DNA from: Clavibacter californiensis
Lineage (GTDB): Bacteria > Actinomycetota > Actinomycetes > Actinomycetales > Microbacteriaceae
DNA: 64,000 nt
Direction of reading: 5' to 3'
Assembly (NCBI RefSeq): GCF_021952865.1
Contig: NZ_CP040792.1
Span: forward strand, 2,356,001-2,420,000
Shown here one piece after another: positions 47,385-56,617 of this stretch (positions are counted from its first letter, which is position 1; every line of letters starts with the position of its first letter). Made by a program: the position numbers and the translations under genes. The notes beneath the pieces are model-generated. The model was given only the letters and a program-made list of their open reading frames with translations, was not told where the DNA came from and searched no databases.

Positions 47385-48902
47385 ATGAGCGAGAAGTACA
47401 TCGTCGCCATCGACCAGGGCACCACCAGCACGCGTGCCATCGTCTTCGACCACAGCGGATCCATCGTGTCCACCGGCCAGCTGGAGCACGAGCAGATCTT
47501 CCCCCGTGCCGGCTGGGTCGAGCACGACCCGATGGAGATCTGGCGCAACACGCGCGAGGTCATCGGCCAGGCCCTGTCCAAGGCCGACATCACGCGGCAC
47601 GACGTCGAGGCCGTCGGCATCACCAACCAGCGCGAGACCGCCGTCGTATGGGACCGCACCACGGGCAAGCCCGTCTACAACGCCATCGTCTGGCAGGACA
47701 CCCGCACCCAGAAGATCGTCGACCGCCTCGCGGCCGACGGCGGCGTCGAGCGCTTCAAGCCCACCGTCGGGCTGCCGCTCGCCACCTACTTCTCGGGCAC
47801 GAAGATCGTCTGGATCCTCGAGAACGTCGACGGCGCCCGCGAGAAGGCCGAGGCCGGGGAGCTCATGTTCGGCACGACCGACACGTGGGTCCTGTGGAAC
47901 CTCACCGGCGGCACCGACGGCGGCGTGCACGTCACCGACGTCACCAACGCGTCGCGCACGCTCTTCATGGACCTCGAGACGCTCCAGTGGGACGACGAGA
48001 TCCTCAAGGCGTTCGACGTGCCGCGCTCGATGCTCCCCGAGATCAAGAGCTCCTCCGAGGTCTACGGCCAGGTCGAGTCCTCGAGCCTCCTGCGCGAGGT
48101 GCCCATCGCCGGCATCCTGGGCGACCAGCAGGCGGCGACGTTCGGCCAGGCCGCGTTCGACCAGGGCGAGTCGAAGAACACGTACGGCACCGGCAACTTC
48201 CTGATCTTCAACACCGGCACCGACATCATCCACTCGCAGAACGGCCTCCTCACGACGCTCGGCTACAAGCTGGGCGACCAGGAGCCGCACTACGCGCTCG
48301 AGGGCTCCATCGCGGTCACGGGCTCGCTCGTCCAGTGGATGCGCGACAACCTCGGGCTCGTGTCGAGCGCCGCGGAGATCGAGACCCTGGCCGCCACCGT
48401 CGAGGACAACGGCGGCGTGTACTTCGTCCCCGCGTTCTCGGGCCTGTTCGCGCCGTACTGGCGCTCGGACGCGCGCGGCGCGCTCGTGGGCCTCACGCGC
48501 TACGTCAACAAGGGCCACATCGCCCGCGCGGCGCTGGAGGCCACGGCCTTCCAGACCCGCGAGGTGCTCGACGCGGTCAACGCCGACTCCGGCGTCGACC
48601 TCACCGAGCTCAAGGTCGACGGCGGCATGATCGCCAACAACCTGCTGATGCAGTTCCAGGCCGACATCCTCGGCGTGCCCGTCGTCCGCCCCGTCGTCGC
48701 CGAGACCACCGCGCTCGGTGCCGCGTACGCCGCGGGCCTCGCCGTCGGGTTCTGGAAGGACCTCGACGACCTCCGCCAGAACTGGCAGGAGGACAGCCGC
48801 TGGACGCCGGACATGGACGACGCCGAGCGCGAGCGCCAGCTGCGCCTCTGGAAGAAGGCCGTCACGAAGACCTTCGACTGGGTCGACGACGACGTGCAGT
48901 AG
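47385..48902 (+). CDS. glpK: Glycerol kinase
   Basis: FGGY-family kinase of 505 residues making glycerol 3-phosphate. [92 protein letters not shown] and [27 protein letters not shown] are all canonical. ATG after AAAGGAGAG. Works with glpF and glpD to reach DHAP. A strong terminator follows. Confidence 0.98.
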   Translation: MSEKYIVAIDQGTTSTRAIVFDHSGSIVSTGQLEHEQIFPRAGWVEHDPMEIWRNTREVIGQALSKADITRHDVEAVGITNQRETAVVWDRTTGKPVYNAIVWQDTRTQKIVDRLAADGGVERFKPTVGLPLATYFSGTKIVWILENVDGAREKAEAGELMFGTTDTWVLWNLTGGTDGGVHVTDVTNASRTLFMDLETLQWDDEILKAFDVPRSMLPEIKSSSEVYGQVESSSLLREVPIAGILGDQQAATFGQAAFDQGESKNTYGTGNFLIFNTGTDIIHSQNGLLTTLGYKLGDQEPHYALEGSIAVTGSLVQWMRDNLGLVSSAAEIETLAATVEDNGGVYFVPAFSGLFAPYWRSDARGALVGLTRYVNKGHIARAALEATAFQTREVLDAVNADSGVDLTELKVDGGMIANNLLMQFQADILGVPVVRPVVAETTALGAAYAAGLAVGFWKDLDDLRQNWQEDSRWTPDMDDAERERQLRLWKKAVTKTFDWVDDDVQ

Positions 48903-48920
48903 ACCGCACCCGCACGATCC

Positions 48921-48953
48921 GCACGCCCCGTCGCCCCAGGTGACGGGGCGTGC
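48921..48953. terminator. Bidirectional hairpin terminator between glpK and the SRAP gene
   Basis: GCACGCCCCGTC (48921-48932) pairs with GACGGGGCGTGC (48942-48953), 12 bp and a 9-base loop, 18 bases past the glpK stop; the convergent gene ends at 48992. Confidence 0.8.
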
Positions 48954-48991
48954 GGCGTGTCCGGGCGGTCACCCGACCGCGCGCCGCGGCG

Positions 48992-49738
48992 TCAGATGAG
49001 CGTGGGCTGCCCGTCGTCCGCGGGCGCCTCGTCGACGGGCGCCACGAGATCCGGTCCGTCGTTCCGCACGCTGTTGACGCGGGTCGAGACGAGTCGCGGC
49101 ACGAGGTGGGGCTCCGGCAGCGAACCGAGCAGGTGACGCACGTCGTCGACCGCCGTCGTCCCGGCGTCGAGCCAGTCGTCGAGGCGGTAACGCGGCACGA
49201 TGACGGGCGTGCGGTCGTGGATGTGTCCGAGCGCGTCGCTCGCGGCCGACGTGATGATGGCGAGGCTGCGCAGCCACGCGCCGGGCTCCCCCTCCGGGAC
49301 GACGGGATCCCTCCAGTGCTCGTACACGGCCGCGAACGCCAGCGGGCGCTCGTCCTCGGCGTGGAGGTACACGGGCTGCTTCCCCGCTGCGGTGACCTGC
49401 CACTCGTAGTACCCGTCGGCCGGCACGACCGCCCGCCGCGTGAGCACGGCCCTGCGGAACGTCGGCTTCTCCGTCACGGTCTCGACGCGTGCGTTGATCA
49501 GAGGGGCGCCCTGCACCGCCTTCGCCCATGGCGGGACGATCCCCCACCGCGCCGCGGTCAGGACCCGGCGGACCGCGCCGTCCGCGTCACCGCGCGGATG
49601 GCGGTCGGCGACCATGCGGACGGTGGTCGTCGGGGCGACGTTCCACGAGGGGGGTGGATCCTCGCCGTCCACGTCGTCGACCGCCCAGTCCCCGACGAGG
49701 TCCCCCGTCGCCCGCGCCACCACGAATCTCCCGCACAT
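48992..49738 (-). CDS. SRAP (HMCES/YedK-like) abasic-site processing protein
   Basis: A 248-residue protein with the invariant start MCGRF (Cys2 forms the crosslink to abasic single-stranded DNA), NVAPTTTVRMV, RWGIVPPWA, INARVETV, the catalytic Glu in DGYYEW, and the His motif GHIHDRTPVIV. SRAP proteins shield abasic sites at replication forks and may join the SOS response (family knowledge). The ATG lies 6 bases after GATGAT, so it may be leaderless. Confidence 0.95.
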   Translation of the reverse strand: MCGRFVVARATGDLVGDWAVDDVDGEDPPPSWNVAPTTTVRMVADRHPRGDADGAVRRVLTAARWGIVPPWAKAVQGAPLINARVETVTEKPTFRRAVLTRRAVVPADGYYEWQVTAAGKQPVYLHAEDERPLAFAAVYEHWRDPVVPEGEPGAWLRSLAIITSAASDALGHIHDRTPVIVPRYRLDDWLDAGTTAVDDVRHLLGSLPEPHLVPRLVSTRVNSVRNDGPDLVAPVDEAPADDGQPTLI

Positions 49739-49744
49739 GCGACC

Positions 49745-49750
49745 ATCATC
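49745..49750 (-). promoter_or_regulatory. Possible -10 of the SRAP gene
   Basis: GATGAT on minus, 6 bases before the ATG. Weaker than the TAGxxT cases. Confidence 0.3.
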
Positions 49751-49784
49751 CGCCGCACGCGCGACATCGACCGCGTGACGAGGA

Positions 49785-50840
49785 TCAGGCGCGCGTCGCC
49801 GCCGCCCACTCCTCGAGCTTCGCGGCGGCGCGGCCGGAGTCCACCGCGTCGGCGGCGACCGCGACCTTCTCGCGCAGCCGGCGCGCCATCGGCTGCTGCA
49901 CGCGCGTCGGATCCCCCATCAGGTCGAAGGCCTCGAGGCCGGCCGCCGCGTTCAGCAGCACGACGTCGCGCTGCGGACCGGGCTCTCCCGCGAGGACGCG
50001 GCGGATCACCTGCGCGTTCCCCTCCACCCCGTCGCCGAGGAGCGCCTCGATGGGAGCGCGCGGGATCCCGAGCTCGAGCGGGTCGAGGTCGTGCTCGGTG
50101 ACCGCGCCGCGGCTGACCTCCCAGATGTGGCTGTGCCCGGTGGTCGTCAGCTTGTCGATCCCGTCGTCGCCCCGGTACACGAGCGCCGTCGCGCCGCGGG
50201 TCCGGAAGACGCCCACCATGAGCGGGACGCGCGAGAGGTCGGCGACGCCCACCGCGGACGCCTCGGGGCGCGCCGGGTTGCAGAGCGGCCCGAGCACGTT
50301 GAACAGCGTCGAGATGCCGAGCTCGCGCCTCGTGGCCGCCGCGTGCCGGAAGCCCGGGTGGAAGAGAGCGGCGTGCGCGTACGTGATGCCCGTCTCCCGG
50401 AGCACCGCGGCCACGCGCTCGGGCGCGATCGTCAGGTCGATGCCGAGGGCGGTCAGCACGTCGGACGCGCCGGAGGCGGAGCTCGCGCCGCGGTTGCCGT
50501 GCTTGATCACGGGCACGCCCGTGGCGGCCGCGATGACGGACGCCACCGAGGAGATGTTGAGGACGGCGCCGTAAGGGTCACCTCCCGTCCCCACGATGTC
50601 GAGGGCGCGCGGATCCGCGTCGAGCGGCAGCGCCTCCTCGAGGACGGCGTCGCGGAAGCCGACGATCTCGTCGACGGTCTCGCCGGCGGCACGCAGCGCG
50701 ACCAGGAGCCCGCCCAGCTGCGCGGGAGTGGCATCCCCGCGCATCACCTGGCGCATGGCCCAGGTGGACTCGGACACCGAGAGGTGGCGCCCCTCGATCA
50801 GCGTGGTGATGAGCGCGGGCCAGGTCGGGGCGGAGGGCAT
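49785..50840 (-). CDS. trpD: Anthranilate phosphoribosyltransferase
   Basis: Second step of tryptophan synthesis, 351 residues. [69 protein letters not shown] holds the PRPP/Mg loop and the anthranilate site, followed by [31 protein letters not shown]. It stands apart from other trp genes and diverges from ctaE, the standard actinobacterial position. The ATG is 7 bases after TAGGCT. Confidence 0.96.
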   Translation of the reverse strand: MPSAPTWPALITTLIEGRHLSVSESTWAMRQVMRGDATPAQLGGLLVALRAAGETVDEIVGFRDAVLEEALPLDADPRALDIVGTGGDPYGAVLNISSVASVIAAATGVPVIKHGNRGASSASGASDVLTALGIDLTIAPERVAAVLRETGITYAHAALFHPGFRHAAATRRELGISTLFNVLGPLCNPARPEASAVGVADLSRVPLMVGVFRTRGATALVYRGDDGIDKLTTTGHSHIWEVSRGAVTEHDLDPLELGIPRAPIEALLGDGVEGNAQVIRRVLAGEPGPQRDVVLLNAAAGLEAFDLMGDPTRVQQPMARRLREKVAVAADAVDSGRAAAKLEEWAAATRA

Positions 50841-50928
50841 GCGGATCAGCCTAACGAGCGGCTGGATCGGATCTCACGGGCGGCCGGATGGGCATCGGGT
50901 GTCGTCGGCCTGGGTCATAATGGAACCT
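50841..50928. promoter_or_regulatory. Divergent trpD/ctaE promoter region, both apparently leaderless
   Basis: Minus: TAGGCT (50848-50853), 7 bases before the trpD ATG. Plus: CATAAT (50916-50921), 7 bases before the ctaE GTG at 50929. No Shine-Dalgarno precedes either start. Confidence 0.5.
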
Positions 50929-51558
50929 GTGACGACCACCTCAATCTCCCCAGTATCGACCGCGCCGGTGGTGAACCGGCCGAACACGGTCGCCGTCGGC
51001 ACCATCGTGTGGCTCGGCAGCGAGGTGATGTTCTTCGCGGGTCTCTTCGCGATCTACTTCACCCTGCGCTCCACGTCCGGTGCCCTCTGGGAGTTCGAGG
51101 CGGGACGCCTCAACGTGCCCTTCTCCCTCGTGAACACGCTCATCCTCGTGTCGAGCTCGTTCACCTGCCAGTTCGGGGTCTTCGCGGCCGAGCGCCTGCA
51201 GGCGCGGGCCACGGGCTGGAAGCCCAGCCAGTGGGGCACGGTCGAGTGGTTCTTCCTCACCTACGCCCTCGGCGCCATCTTCGTCGTGGGCCAGATCTTC
51301 GAGTACGCCACCCTCGTCACCGAGGGCATCACGCTCAGCAGCAACGCCTACGGCTCGGCGTTCTACATGACCACGGGCTTCCACGGCCTGCACGTCACCG
51401 GCGGGCTCATCGCCTTCCTCCTCGTGATCGGGCGCATCTTCGCGGTCCGGTCGATGGGGCACAGGGAGGCGACGAGCGCGATCGTCGTGTCCTACTACTG
51501 GCACTTCGTCGACGTCGTCTGGATCGGGCTCTTCCTGGTCATCTACGTCCTCAAATAG
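50929..51558 (+). CDS. ctaE: Cytochrome c oxidase subunit III
   Basis: Five-helix subunit of the aa3 oxidase, 209 residues. [72 protein letters not shown] and [22 protein letters not shown] are typical. I prefer GTG 50929 over ATG 50920, because CATAAT overlaps that ATG and a leaderless start then falls on the GTG. First gene of ctaE-qcrC-qcrA-qcrB. Confidence 0.96.
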   Translation: MTTTSISPVSTAPVVNRPNTVAVGTIVWLGSEVMFFAGLFAIYFTLRSTSGALWEFEAGRLNVPFSLVNTLILVSSSFTCQFGVFAAERLQARATGWKPSQWGTVEWFFLTYALGAIFVVGQIFEYATLVTEGITLSSNAYGSAFYMTTGFHGLHVTGGLIAFLLVIGRIFAVRSMGHREATSAIVVSYYWHFVDVVWIGLFLVIYVLK

Positions 51559-51584
51559 CACCGAGCGGGAGCATCAACCACAGC

Positions 51585-52385
51585 ATGAGCACCAAGACAG
51601 CACGCGCCCGTCGAACCGGTCGCCGCAGCCCCCTGACCACGATCGCCCTCCTCGCCATCGGCCTGCTCACCACGGGCGGCGCCTACGCGATGATCCAGTC
51701 GGGCACCGCGTCGGCCGAGGTCGACCTCAAGTCCGCGCAGACCATCGACGAGGGCCAGAAGCTCTTCGGCTCCAACTGCGCCACCTGCCACGGCATGGAC
51801 GCCACCGGGACGGGCGTCGCCCCGAGCCTCATCGGCGTCGGCGCGGCCTCCGTCGACTTCCAGGTCGGCACCGGCCGCATGCCGCTGCAGGGCACCACGG
51901 TCCAGGCACCGGAGAAGCCCACGCAGTTCACCGACACGCAGGTGAAGGAGCTCGCGGCCTATGTCGCCTCGCTCGCTCCCGGCCCGGCCATCCCCGACGG
52001 CCAATACCTCGACGGGAAGGGCGACCCCGCCAACGGCGCCGAGCTCTTCCGCATCAACTGCGCCATGTGCCACAACGTGGCCGCGGCAGGAGGCGCGCTC
52101 ACCGAGGGCAAGTTCGCCCCCAGCCTCGAGGGCGTGGCCCCGGTCCACATCTACGAGGCCATGGTCACCGGCCCGCAGAACATGCCGGTCTTCAACGACA
52201 CCAACATCTCCCCCGAGGACAAGCGCGACATCATCACGTCGCTGCAGTACATCGAGGAGAACAGCACGGTCGGCGGCGCGAACCTCGGCGGGCTCGGCCC
52301 GGTGTCCGAGGGGCTCTTCATGTGGATCTTCGGTCTCGGCGGCATCGTCGCCCTGACCGTGTGGCTCACGGCCCGGTCCAACTGA
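51585..52385 (+). CDS. qcrC: Diheme cytochrome c subunit of the bc1 complex
   Basis: Membrane-tethered actinobacterial cytochrome cc, 266 residues. An N-terminal helix (LTTIALLAIGLLTTGGAYAM), two heme-binding motifs CATCH (near 65) and CAMCH (near 159), and a C-terminal helix (GLFMWIFGLGGIVALTVWL). The second heme replaces soluble cytochrome c and passes electrons directly to aa3 oxidase. ATG 51585, 26 bases after ctaE. Confidence 0.96.
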   Translation: MSTKTARARRTGRRSPLTTIALLAIGLLTTGGAYAMIQSGTASAEVDLKSAQTIDEGQKLFGSNCATCHGMDATGTGVAPSLIGVGAASVDFQVGTGRMPLQGTTVQAPEKPTQFTDTQVKELAAYVASLAPGPAIPDGQYLDGKGDPANGAELFRINCAMCHNVAAAGGALTEGKFAPSLEGVAPVHIYEAMVTGPQNMPVFNDTNISPEDKRDIITSLQYIEENSTVGGANLGGLGPVSEGLFMWIFGLGGIVALTVWLTARSN

Positions 52386-52430
52386 CGCCCGCATCGATGA
52401 CCCGCATCAGCACACAGGAGAGGCACGTAC

Positions 52431-53540
52431 ATGGCACACGACGATAAGGACGAGTCGGCCGTCGTCCCCGCGGGCTCCGAAGCCGGCGAGCTCGAGCCGG
52501 CAGGCCGTGACGTCGTGCTCCCCGGCGGGACCGCCGTCGCCACGCGCGACGCGTTCCAGAACCCCGGGTTCCCGGAGCACCGACTCCGCGTCACCGACAA
52601 GGACCCGAAGAAGGCGAAGACCGCCGAGCGCGTCGTCTACACGTGGTTCTACCTGTCCATCGTGGGCAGCGTCTTCGCGATCGGCGCCTACTTCGGCTTC
52701 CCGATCTACGCGGACGACCCGGGCAGCGTGCGCCTCAACAACCTGTTCCTCGGCGTTGGCATCGCGCTGGCGCTCCTGAGCCTCGGCATCGGTGCCATCC
52801 ACTGGTCCAAGGCCCTCATGAGCGACCATGAGCTGATCGACGAGCGCCACCCGCAGGGCGGCTCGCCCGCCACGCAGGCCCGCGCCGTCGAGATCTTCGC
52901 CCAGGCGAACGAGGAGTCCGGCTTCGGTCGCCGCTCGCTCATCCGCAACAGCCTCATCGGCGCCCTCGTCGCCTTCCCGCTGCCGGCCGTGATCCTGTTC
53001 CGCGACCTGTACCCAGGCAGCGCCGAGGAGCCCGCCTCCGCCCTCAGCCACACGCTGTGGAAGAAGGGCGAGGTCCTGACCCGCGATCCCTCCGGCACGC
53101 CCATCAAGGCGTCGGACGTCACCATCGGATCCGCGTTCCACGTCATCCCCGCCTCCCTCATGGAGATGGAGGAGGGCAAGCTCGAGGAGAAGGCCAAGGC
53201 CGCGGTGCTGCTGATGCGGCTCCGCCCCGAGGACCTCGTCGAGACCCCGGAGCGCAAGGGATGGTCCTACGACGGGATCGTCGCGTACTCCAAGGTCTGC
53301 ACGCACGTGGGATGCCCGGTGGCGCTCTACGAGCAGCAGACCCATCACCTGCTCTGCCCCTGCCACCAGTCCCAGTTCGACGTGACCAACCACTGCGAGG
53401 TCATCTTCGGACCGGCCAAGCGGCCCCTGCCGCAGCTGCCCATCGCCGTCAACGACGAGGGCTACCTCATTGCACAGAGTGATTTCACCGAGCCCGTAGG
53501 GGCGAGTTTCTGGGAGCGTCGTGGTGACTACAACAGCTGA
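52431..53540 (+). CDS. qcrA: Rieske iron-sulfur subunit of the bc1 complex
   Basis: A 369-residue actinobacterial-type Rieske protein with three N-terminal transmembrane helices (e.g. YTWFYLSIVGSVFAIGAYFGF) and the C-terminal [2Fe-2S] domain with CTHVGCPVALYE (near 289) and LLCPCHQSQFD (near 308). ATG after AGGAGAGG. The 3' end overlaps qcrB by about 20 bases, implying coupling. Confidence 0.97.
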   Translation: MAHDDKDESAVVPAGSEAGELEPAGRDVVLPGGTAVATRDAFQNPGFPEHRLRVTDKDPKKAKTAERVVYTWFYLSIVGSVFAIGAYFGFPIYADDPGSVRLNNLFLGVGIALALLSLGIGAIHWSKALMSDHELIDERHPQGGSPATQARAVEIFAQANEESGFGRRSLIRNSLIGALVAFPLPAVILFRDLYPGSAEEPASALSHTLWKKGEVLTRDPSGTPIKASDVTIGSAFHVIPASLMEMEEGKLEEKAKAAVLLMRLRPEDLVETPERKGWSYDGIVAYSKVCTHVGCPVALYEQQTHHLLCPCHQSQFDVTNHCEVIFGPAKRPLPQLPIAVNDEGYLIAQSDFTEPVGASFWERRGDYNS

Positions 53541-55155
53541 TCCGACCACGACGGGTGCTGACGCACCCGCCGCCAAGAGCGGAGGCGGCCTCACCGCCGC
53601 CGCCGCGACCTACCTCGACGAGCGCACCAGCGTCAGCGTCGCCGTCAAGGAGTTCGGGCGGAAGATCTTCCCGGACCACTGGTCCTTCATGCTCGGCGAG
53701 GTCGCGCTGTACAGCTTCGTCGTGATCCTGCTCACGGGCACGTGGCTGACGTTCTTCTTCAACCCGTCCATGGCGGAGACGCACTACGCCGGCTCCTACG
53801 CGCCCCTCAAGGGCGTCGAGATGTCCGTGGCCATGTCCTCGTCGCTCGACATCTCGTTCGACATCCGCGGTGGCCTGCTCATGCGGCAGATCCACCACTG
53901 GGCGGCGCTGCTGTTCGTCGCGTCCATCGGCCTCCACATGCTCCGCATCTACTTCACGGGTGCGTTCCGCAAGCCGCGCGAGCTCAACTGGTTCATCGGC
54001 TTCGTGCTCTTCATCCTCGCGATGGCCGAGGGCTTCACCGGCTACTCCCTCCCCGACGACCTGCTCTCCGGCAACGGCCTGCGCATCATCGACGGCATGG
54101 TGAAGGGCATCCCGGTCATCGGCACGTGGATCTCGTTCCTCCTGTTCGGCGGCGAGTTCCCGGGCACTCACATCATCCCGAGGCTCTACACGCTGCACAT
54201 CCTGCTGCTGCCGGCGATCCTCGTCGCGTTCCTCGCGCTCCACCTGCTTTTCGTGGTCGTGCACAAGCACACCCAGTTCGCCGGCCCCGGCCGCACGAAC
54301 GAGAACGTGGTCGGCGTCCCGGTGCTCCCCACGTTCGCCGCGAAGGCCGGCGGGTTCTTCTTCGTCGTCTTCGGCGTGATCGTCGTCATGGCGTCGTTCT
54401 TCACGATCAACCCGATCTGGAACTACGGCCCCTACGACCCGTCACCGGTGTCGGCGGGAACGCAGCCAGACTGGTACATCGGCTTCGCGGACGGCGCGCT
54501 GCGCCTCGTCCCGCCAGGACTCGAGTTCGTGCTGTTCGACCACACGTTCTCGTTCAACATCATCCTGCCGATCACGGTCCTGGGTCTGTTCATCGTGCTC
54601 GTCGCGCTCTATCCCTTCATCGAGGCGTGGATCACGGGCGACAAGCGCGAGCACCACATCCTCGACCGCCCGCGCAACGCCCCGACGCGCACGGCCATCG
54701 GCGCCGCCGGCGTCACGTTCTACGCGGTCCTCTGGTCCGCTGCGAGCTCCGACCTCATCGCCACCCACTTCAAGGTGTCGATGGAGGGCGTCATCCACAC
54801 GCTGCAGGCGCTGCTGATCCTCGGGCCGGTCATCGCGTACCAGGTCGCCAAGCGCATCTGCCTGGCGCTCATGAAGAAGGACCGCGAGATCGCTCTCCAC
54901 GGCGTCGAGTCGGGCCGCATCGTGAAGCTGCCCGGCGGTGAGTTCATCGAGGTGCACGAGCAGCTCGACGAGTACGAGCGCTGGCGCCTGGTCAGCTACG
55001 ACGACTACAAGCCGCTCATGATCCGCCCGGACAGCCGTGGACGCATCACGGTCAACCAGCGGGCCCGCGCGGCGCTCTCCAAGTGGTTCTTCGAGGACCG
55101 GATCTCCCCGGTCACCACGAAGGATGTCGAGCGCAGCCACAGCGACCACCACTAG
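53521..55155 (+). CDS. qcrB: Cytochrome b subunit of the bc1 complex
   Basis: Quinol-oxidising subunit of 544 residues. WSFMLGEVALYSFVVILLTGTWLTFFFNPSM, heme-ligand His pairs in IHHWAALLFVASIGLHMLRIY and LYTLHILLLPAILVAFLALHLLFVVVHKH, and a Q-site variant of PEWY, PDWYIGF. A C-terminal cytoplasmic extension (~130 residues) is usual in actinobacteria. GTG at 53521 or 53524. In other actinobacteria QcrB is the target of Q203-type inhibitors. Confidence 0.97.
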   Translation: MVTTTADPTTTGADAPAAKSGGGLTAAAATYLDERTSVSVAVKEFGRKIFPDHWSFMLGEVALYSFVVILLTGTWLTFFFNPSMAETHYAGSYAPLKGVEMSVAMSSSLDISFDIRGGLLMRQIHHWAALLFVASIGLHMLRIYFTGAFRKPRELNWFIGFVLFILAMAEGFTGYSLPDDLLSGNGLRIIDGMVKGIPVIGTWISFLLFGGEFPGTHIIPRLYTLHILLLPAILVAFLALHLLFVVVHKHTQFAGPGRTNENVVGVPVLPTFAAKAGGFFFVVFGVIVVMASFFTINPIWNYGPYDPSPVSAGTQPDWYIGFADGALRLVPPGLEFVLFDHTFSFNIILPITVLGLFIVLVALYPFIEAWITGDKREHHILDRPRNAPTRTAIGAAGVTFYAVLWSAASSDLIATHFKVSMEGVIHTLQALLILGPVIAYQVAKRICLALMKKDREIALHGVESGRIVKLPGGEFIEVHEQLDEYERWRLVSYDDYKPLMIRPDSRGRITVNQRARAALSKWFFEDRISPVTTKDVERSHSDHH

Positions 55156-55187
55156 GCACGACCCGTCCGCATAGCGCGGACTCGCAT

Positions 55188-55224
55188 CGAGAGCCGGTCC
55201 GGCGTCACGCTGGACCGGCTCTCG
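55188..55224 (+). terminator. Hairpin terminator after qcrB
   Basis: CGAGAGCCGGTCC (55188-55200) pairs with GGACCGGCTCTCG (55212-55224), a perfect 13-bp stem with an 11-base loop, closing ctaE-qcrCAB. Confidence 0.85.
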
Positions 55225-55268
55225 TGCGTCCGGCTCGACCGCCGCCCGCATCGTCTCCAGGAGGACCC

Positions 55269-56186
55269 GTGGATCTCGACCGGCTCGCCAGCTGGCTCCG
55301 CTGCCCCTCCTGCGGGTCGGACCTGCATGCCGTGCCGCCCCTCGTGCTCCGGTGCGAACACGGACACACCGTCGACGCGAACAAGCGGGGCTACGCCAAC
55401 CTGCTCGCACCGGGTACGCGCGTCACCGGTGACACCGCCGAGATGCTCGCCGCGCGCGGCACCTTCCTCGACCGCGGGCACTACGCCCCGCTCGTCGACG
55501 CCCTGGCACACGCGACGATCACGCCTCGCGAGCCAGCGTCGGATGGTTCATCACGGCCCCCGGGCGGCAGCGCTGCACCCCTTGACGCAGGCCTGCGCGT
55601 CGTCGACGCGGGCTGCGGCACCGGGCACTACCTCCGGGCCCTCCTGGATGCCGTGCCCGGGTCGATCGGCCTCGCCGCCGACCTCTCCCCCGCGGCGGTG
55701 GCCATCGCGGTCCGCGGCCGTCCCGACGTCGACGGCGTCGTCGCGGACACCTGGGCCGCCCTCCCCATGCGCGACGGCGTCGCCGACCTGATCCTCGACG
55801 TCTTCGCACCGCGCAACCTGCCTGAGTTCCATCGCGTGCTCGCCCCGCGCGGCCGCGTCGCGATCGTGGCCGCGGGACCGCTGCACCTCGAGCAGCTGCG
55901 GGCGTCGGGGCGTGCGGTCGGCGTGCAGGAGGACAAGCGGGAGCGGATCCTCGAGGCGGCCGACCCGTACTTCGAGACCGAGTCGGAGACGCGGGTCGAA
56001 CGGGTGCTGCCCCTGTCCGAGGACGACGTGCGCCTGCTGCTGGGGATGGGTCCTTCCGCGCATCACGCAGCCGTGGCCGATCGCGGCACCGCCGAGGCGA
56101 CCGCGGGAAGCGGCGCTCGGCACGATGTCACCATCGACGTCATGGTCCACGTCCTGCGTCGACGAGACGACGTCGACCTCGGCTGA
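55269..56186 (+). CDS. RlmA-like 23S rRNA (guanine-N1) methyltransferase
   Basis: A 305-residue protein. An N-terminal zinc finger C12/C15/C29/H33 (LRCPSCGSDL, CEHGHTVD) is followed by NKRGYANLL and a SAM fold with LRVVDAGCGTGHYLRALLD near 110 and FAPRNLPEFHRVLAPRGRVAIVAAGPLHL. RlmA enzymes methylate G745 or G748 of 23S rRNA; the latter affects macrolide/tylosin susceptibility. GTG start after CAGGAGGACCC. The middle (about 75-100) has a Ser/Pro-rich insertion. Confidence 0.88.
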   Translation: MDLDRLASWLRCPSCGSDLHAVPPLVLRCEHGHTVDANKRGYANLLAPGTRVTGDTAEMLAARGTFLDRGHYAPLVDALAHATITPREPASDGSSRPPGGSAAPLDAGLRVVDAGCGTGHYLRALLDAVPGSIGLAADLSPAAVAIAVRGRPDVDGVVADTWAALPMRDGVADLILDVFAPRNLPEFHRVLAPRGRVAIVAAGPLHLEQLRASGRAVGVQEDKRERILEAADPYFETESETRVERVLPLSEDDVRLLLGMGPSAHHAAVADRGTAEATAGSGARHDVTIDVMVHVLRRRDDVDLG

Positions 56187-56207
56187 GCCCGCCCGTTCGC
56201 CGGGCTC
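56185..56207 (+). terminator. Small hairpin overlapping the RlmA-like stop codon
   Basis: GAGCCCG (56185-56191) and CGGGCTC (56201-56207), 7 bp with a 9-base loop. The next ~200 bases (to 56416) show no gene I can support. Confidence 0.5.
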
Positions 56208-56416
56208 GCCTCGACAAGGGTCATCGCCGGCCCCGACATCCCGCTCCGTAGAAGGGACGGCGTGGCCCAGCAGCGTGAGGGCCTTCACAGAGATGCTGTC
56301 CGAGTGGGAAGCGATCGCCATCGTGTCGTGCCTCCGATTGCAGCGCCTCTCCGTCCACCGGCTGATCCTCGACGGGGCATCGCGTTCGGGCCGACCCATG
56401 GATCCCGGACCGCGTC

Positions 56417-56617
56417 TTGCTGGAGTCGACCGCCCTCCGCGTCGCCTTCGGCATGACGACCCTCACCCTGTTCCTACTCATCCGGAGGGTGACGTTCCGC
56501 AGCACGCGATCGCCGCTCAGCTTCTGGTGGTGCGCCGTCCTGGCGCTCGTCATGAGCGGATCCCTCGCCTACCTGCAGGACGGCACCCGCAGCAGACCCC
56601 GGACGGCCTCGTGGTGA
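56417..56617 (+). pseudogene. Remnant of a membrane sensor N-terminus
   Basis: A 66-codon fragment with two hydrophobic stretches, VAFGMTTLTLFLLI and SFWWCAVLALVMSGSLAYL, followed by QDGT. It resembles the start of actinobacterial membrane GGDEF/phosphatase sensor proteins (pattern memory), where the text normally continues for hundreds of residues. Here it runs out after QDGTRSRPRTASW and merges with the phosphatase remnant. No ribosome site is evident; the reading opens at a TTG. Confidence 0.5.

Noticed and set aside
50920-50922. ATG 50920 as the ctaE start
   Set aside because: It overlaps the CATAAT hexamer and would lie upstream of the predicted transcription start; the GTG at 50929 fits better, though not proven.
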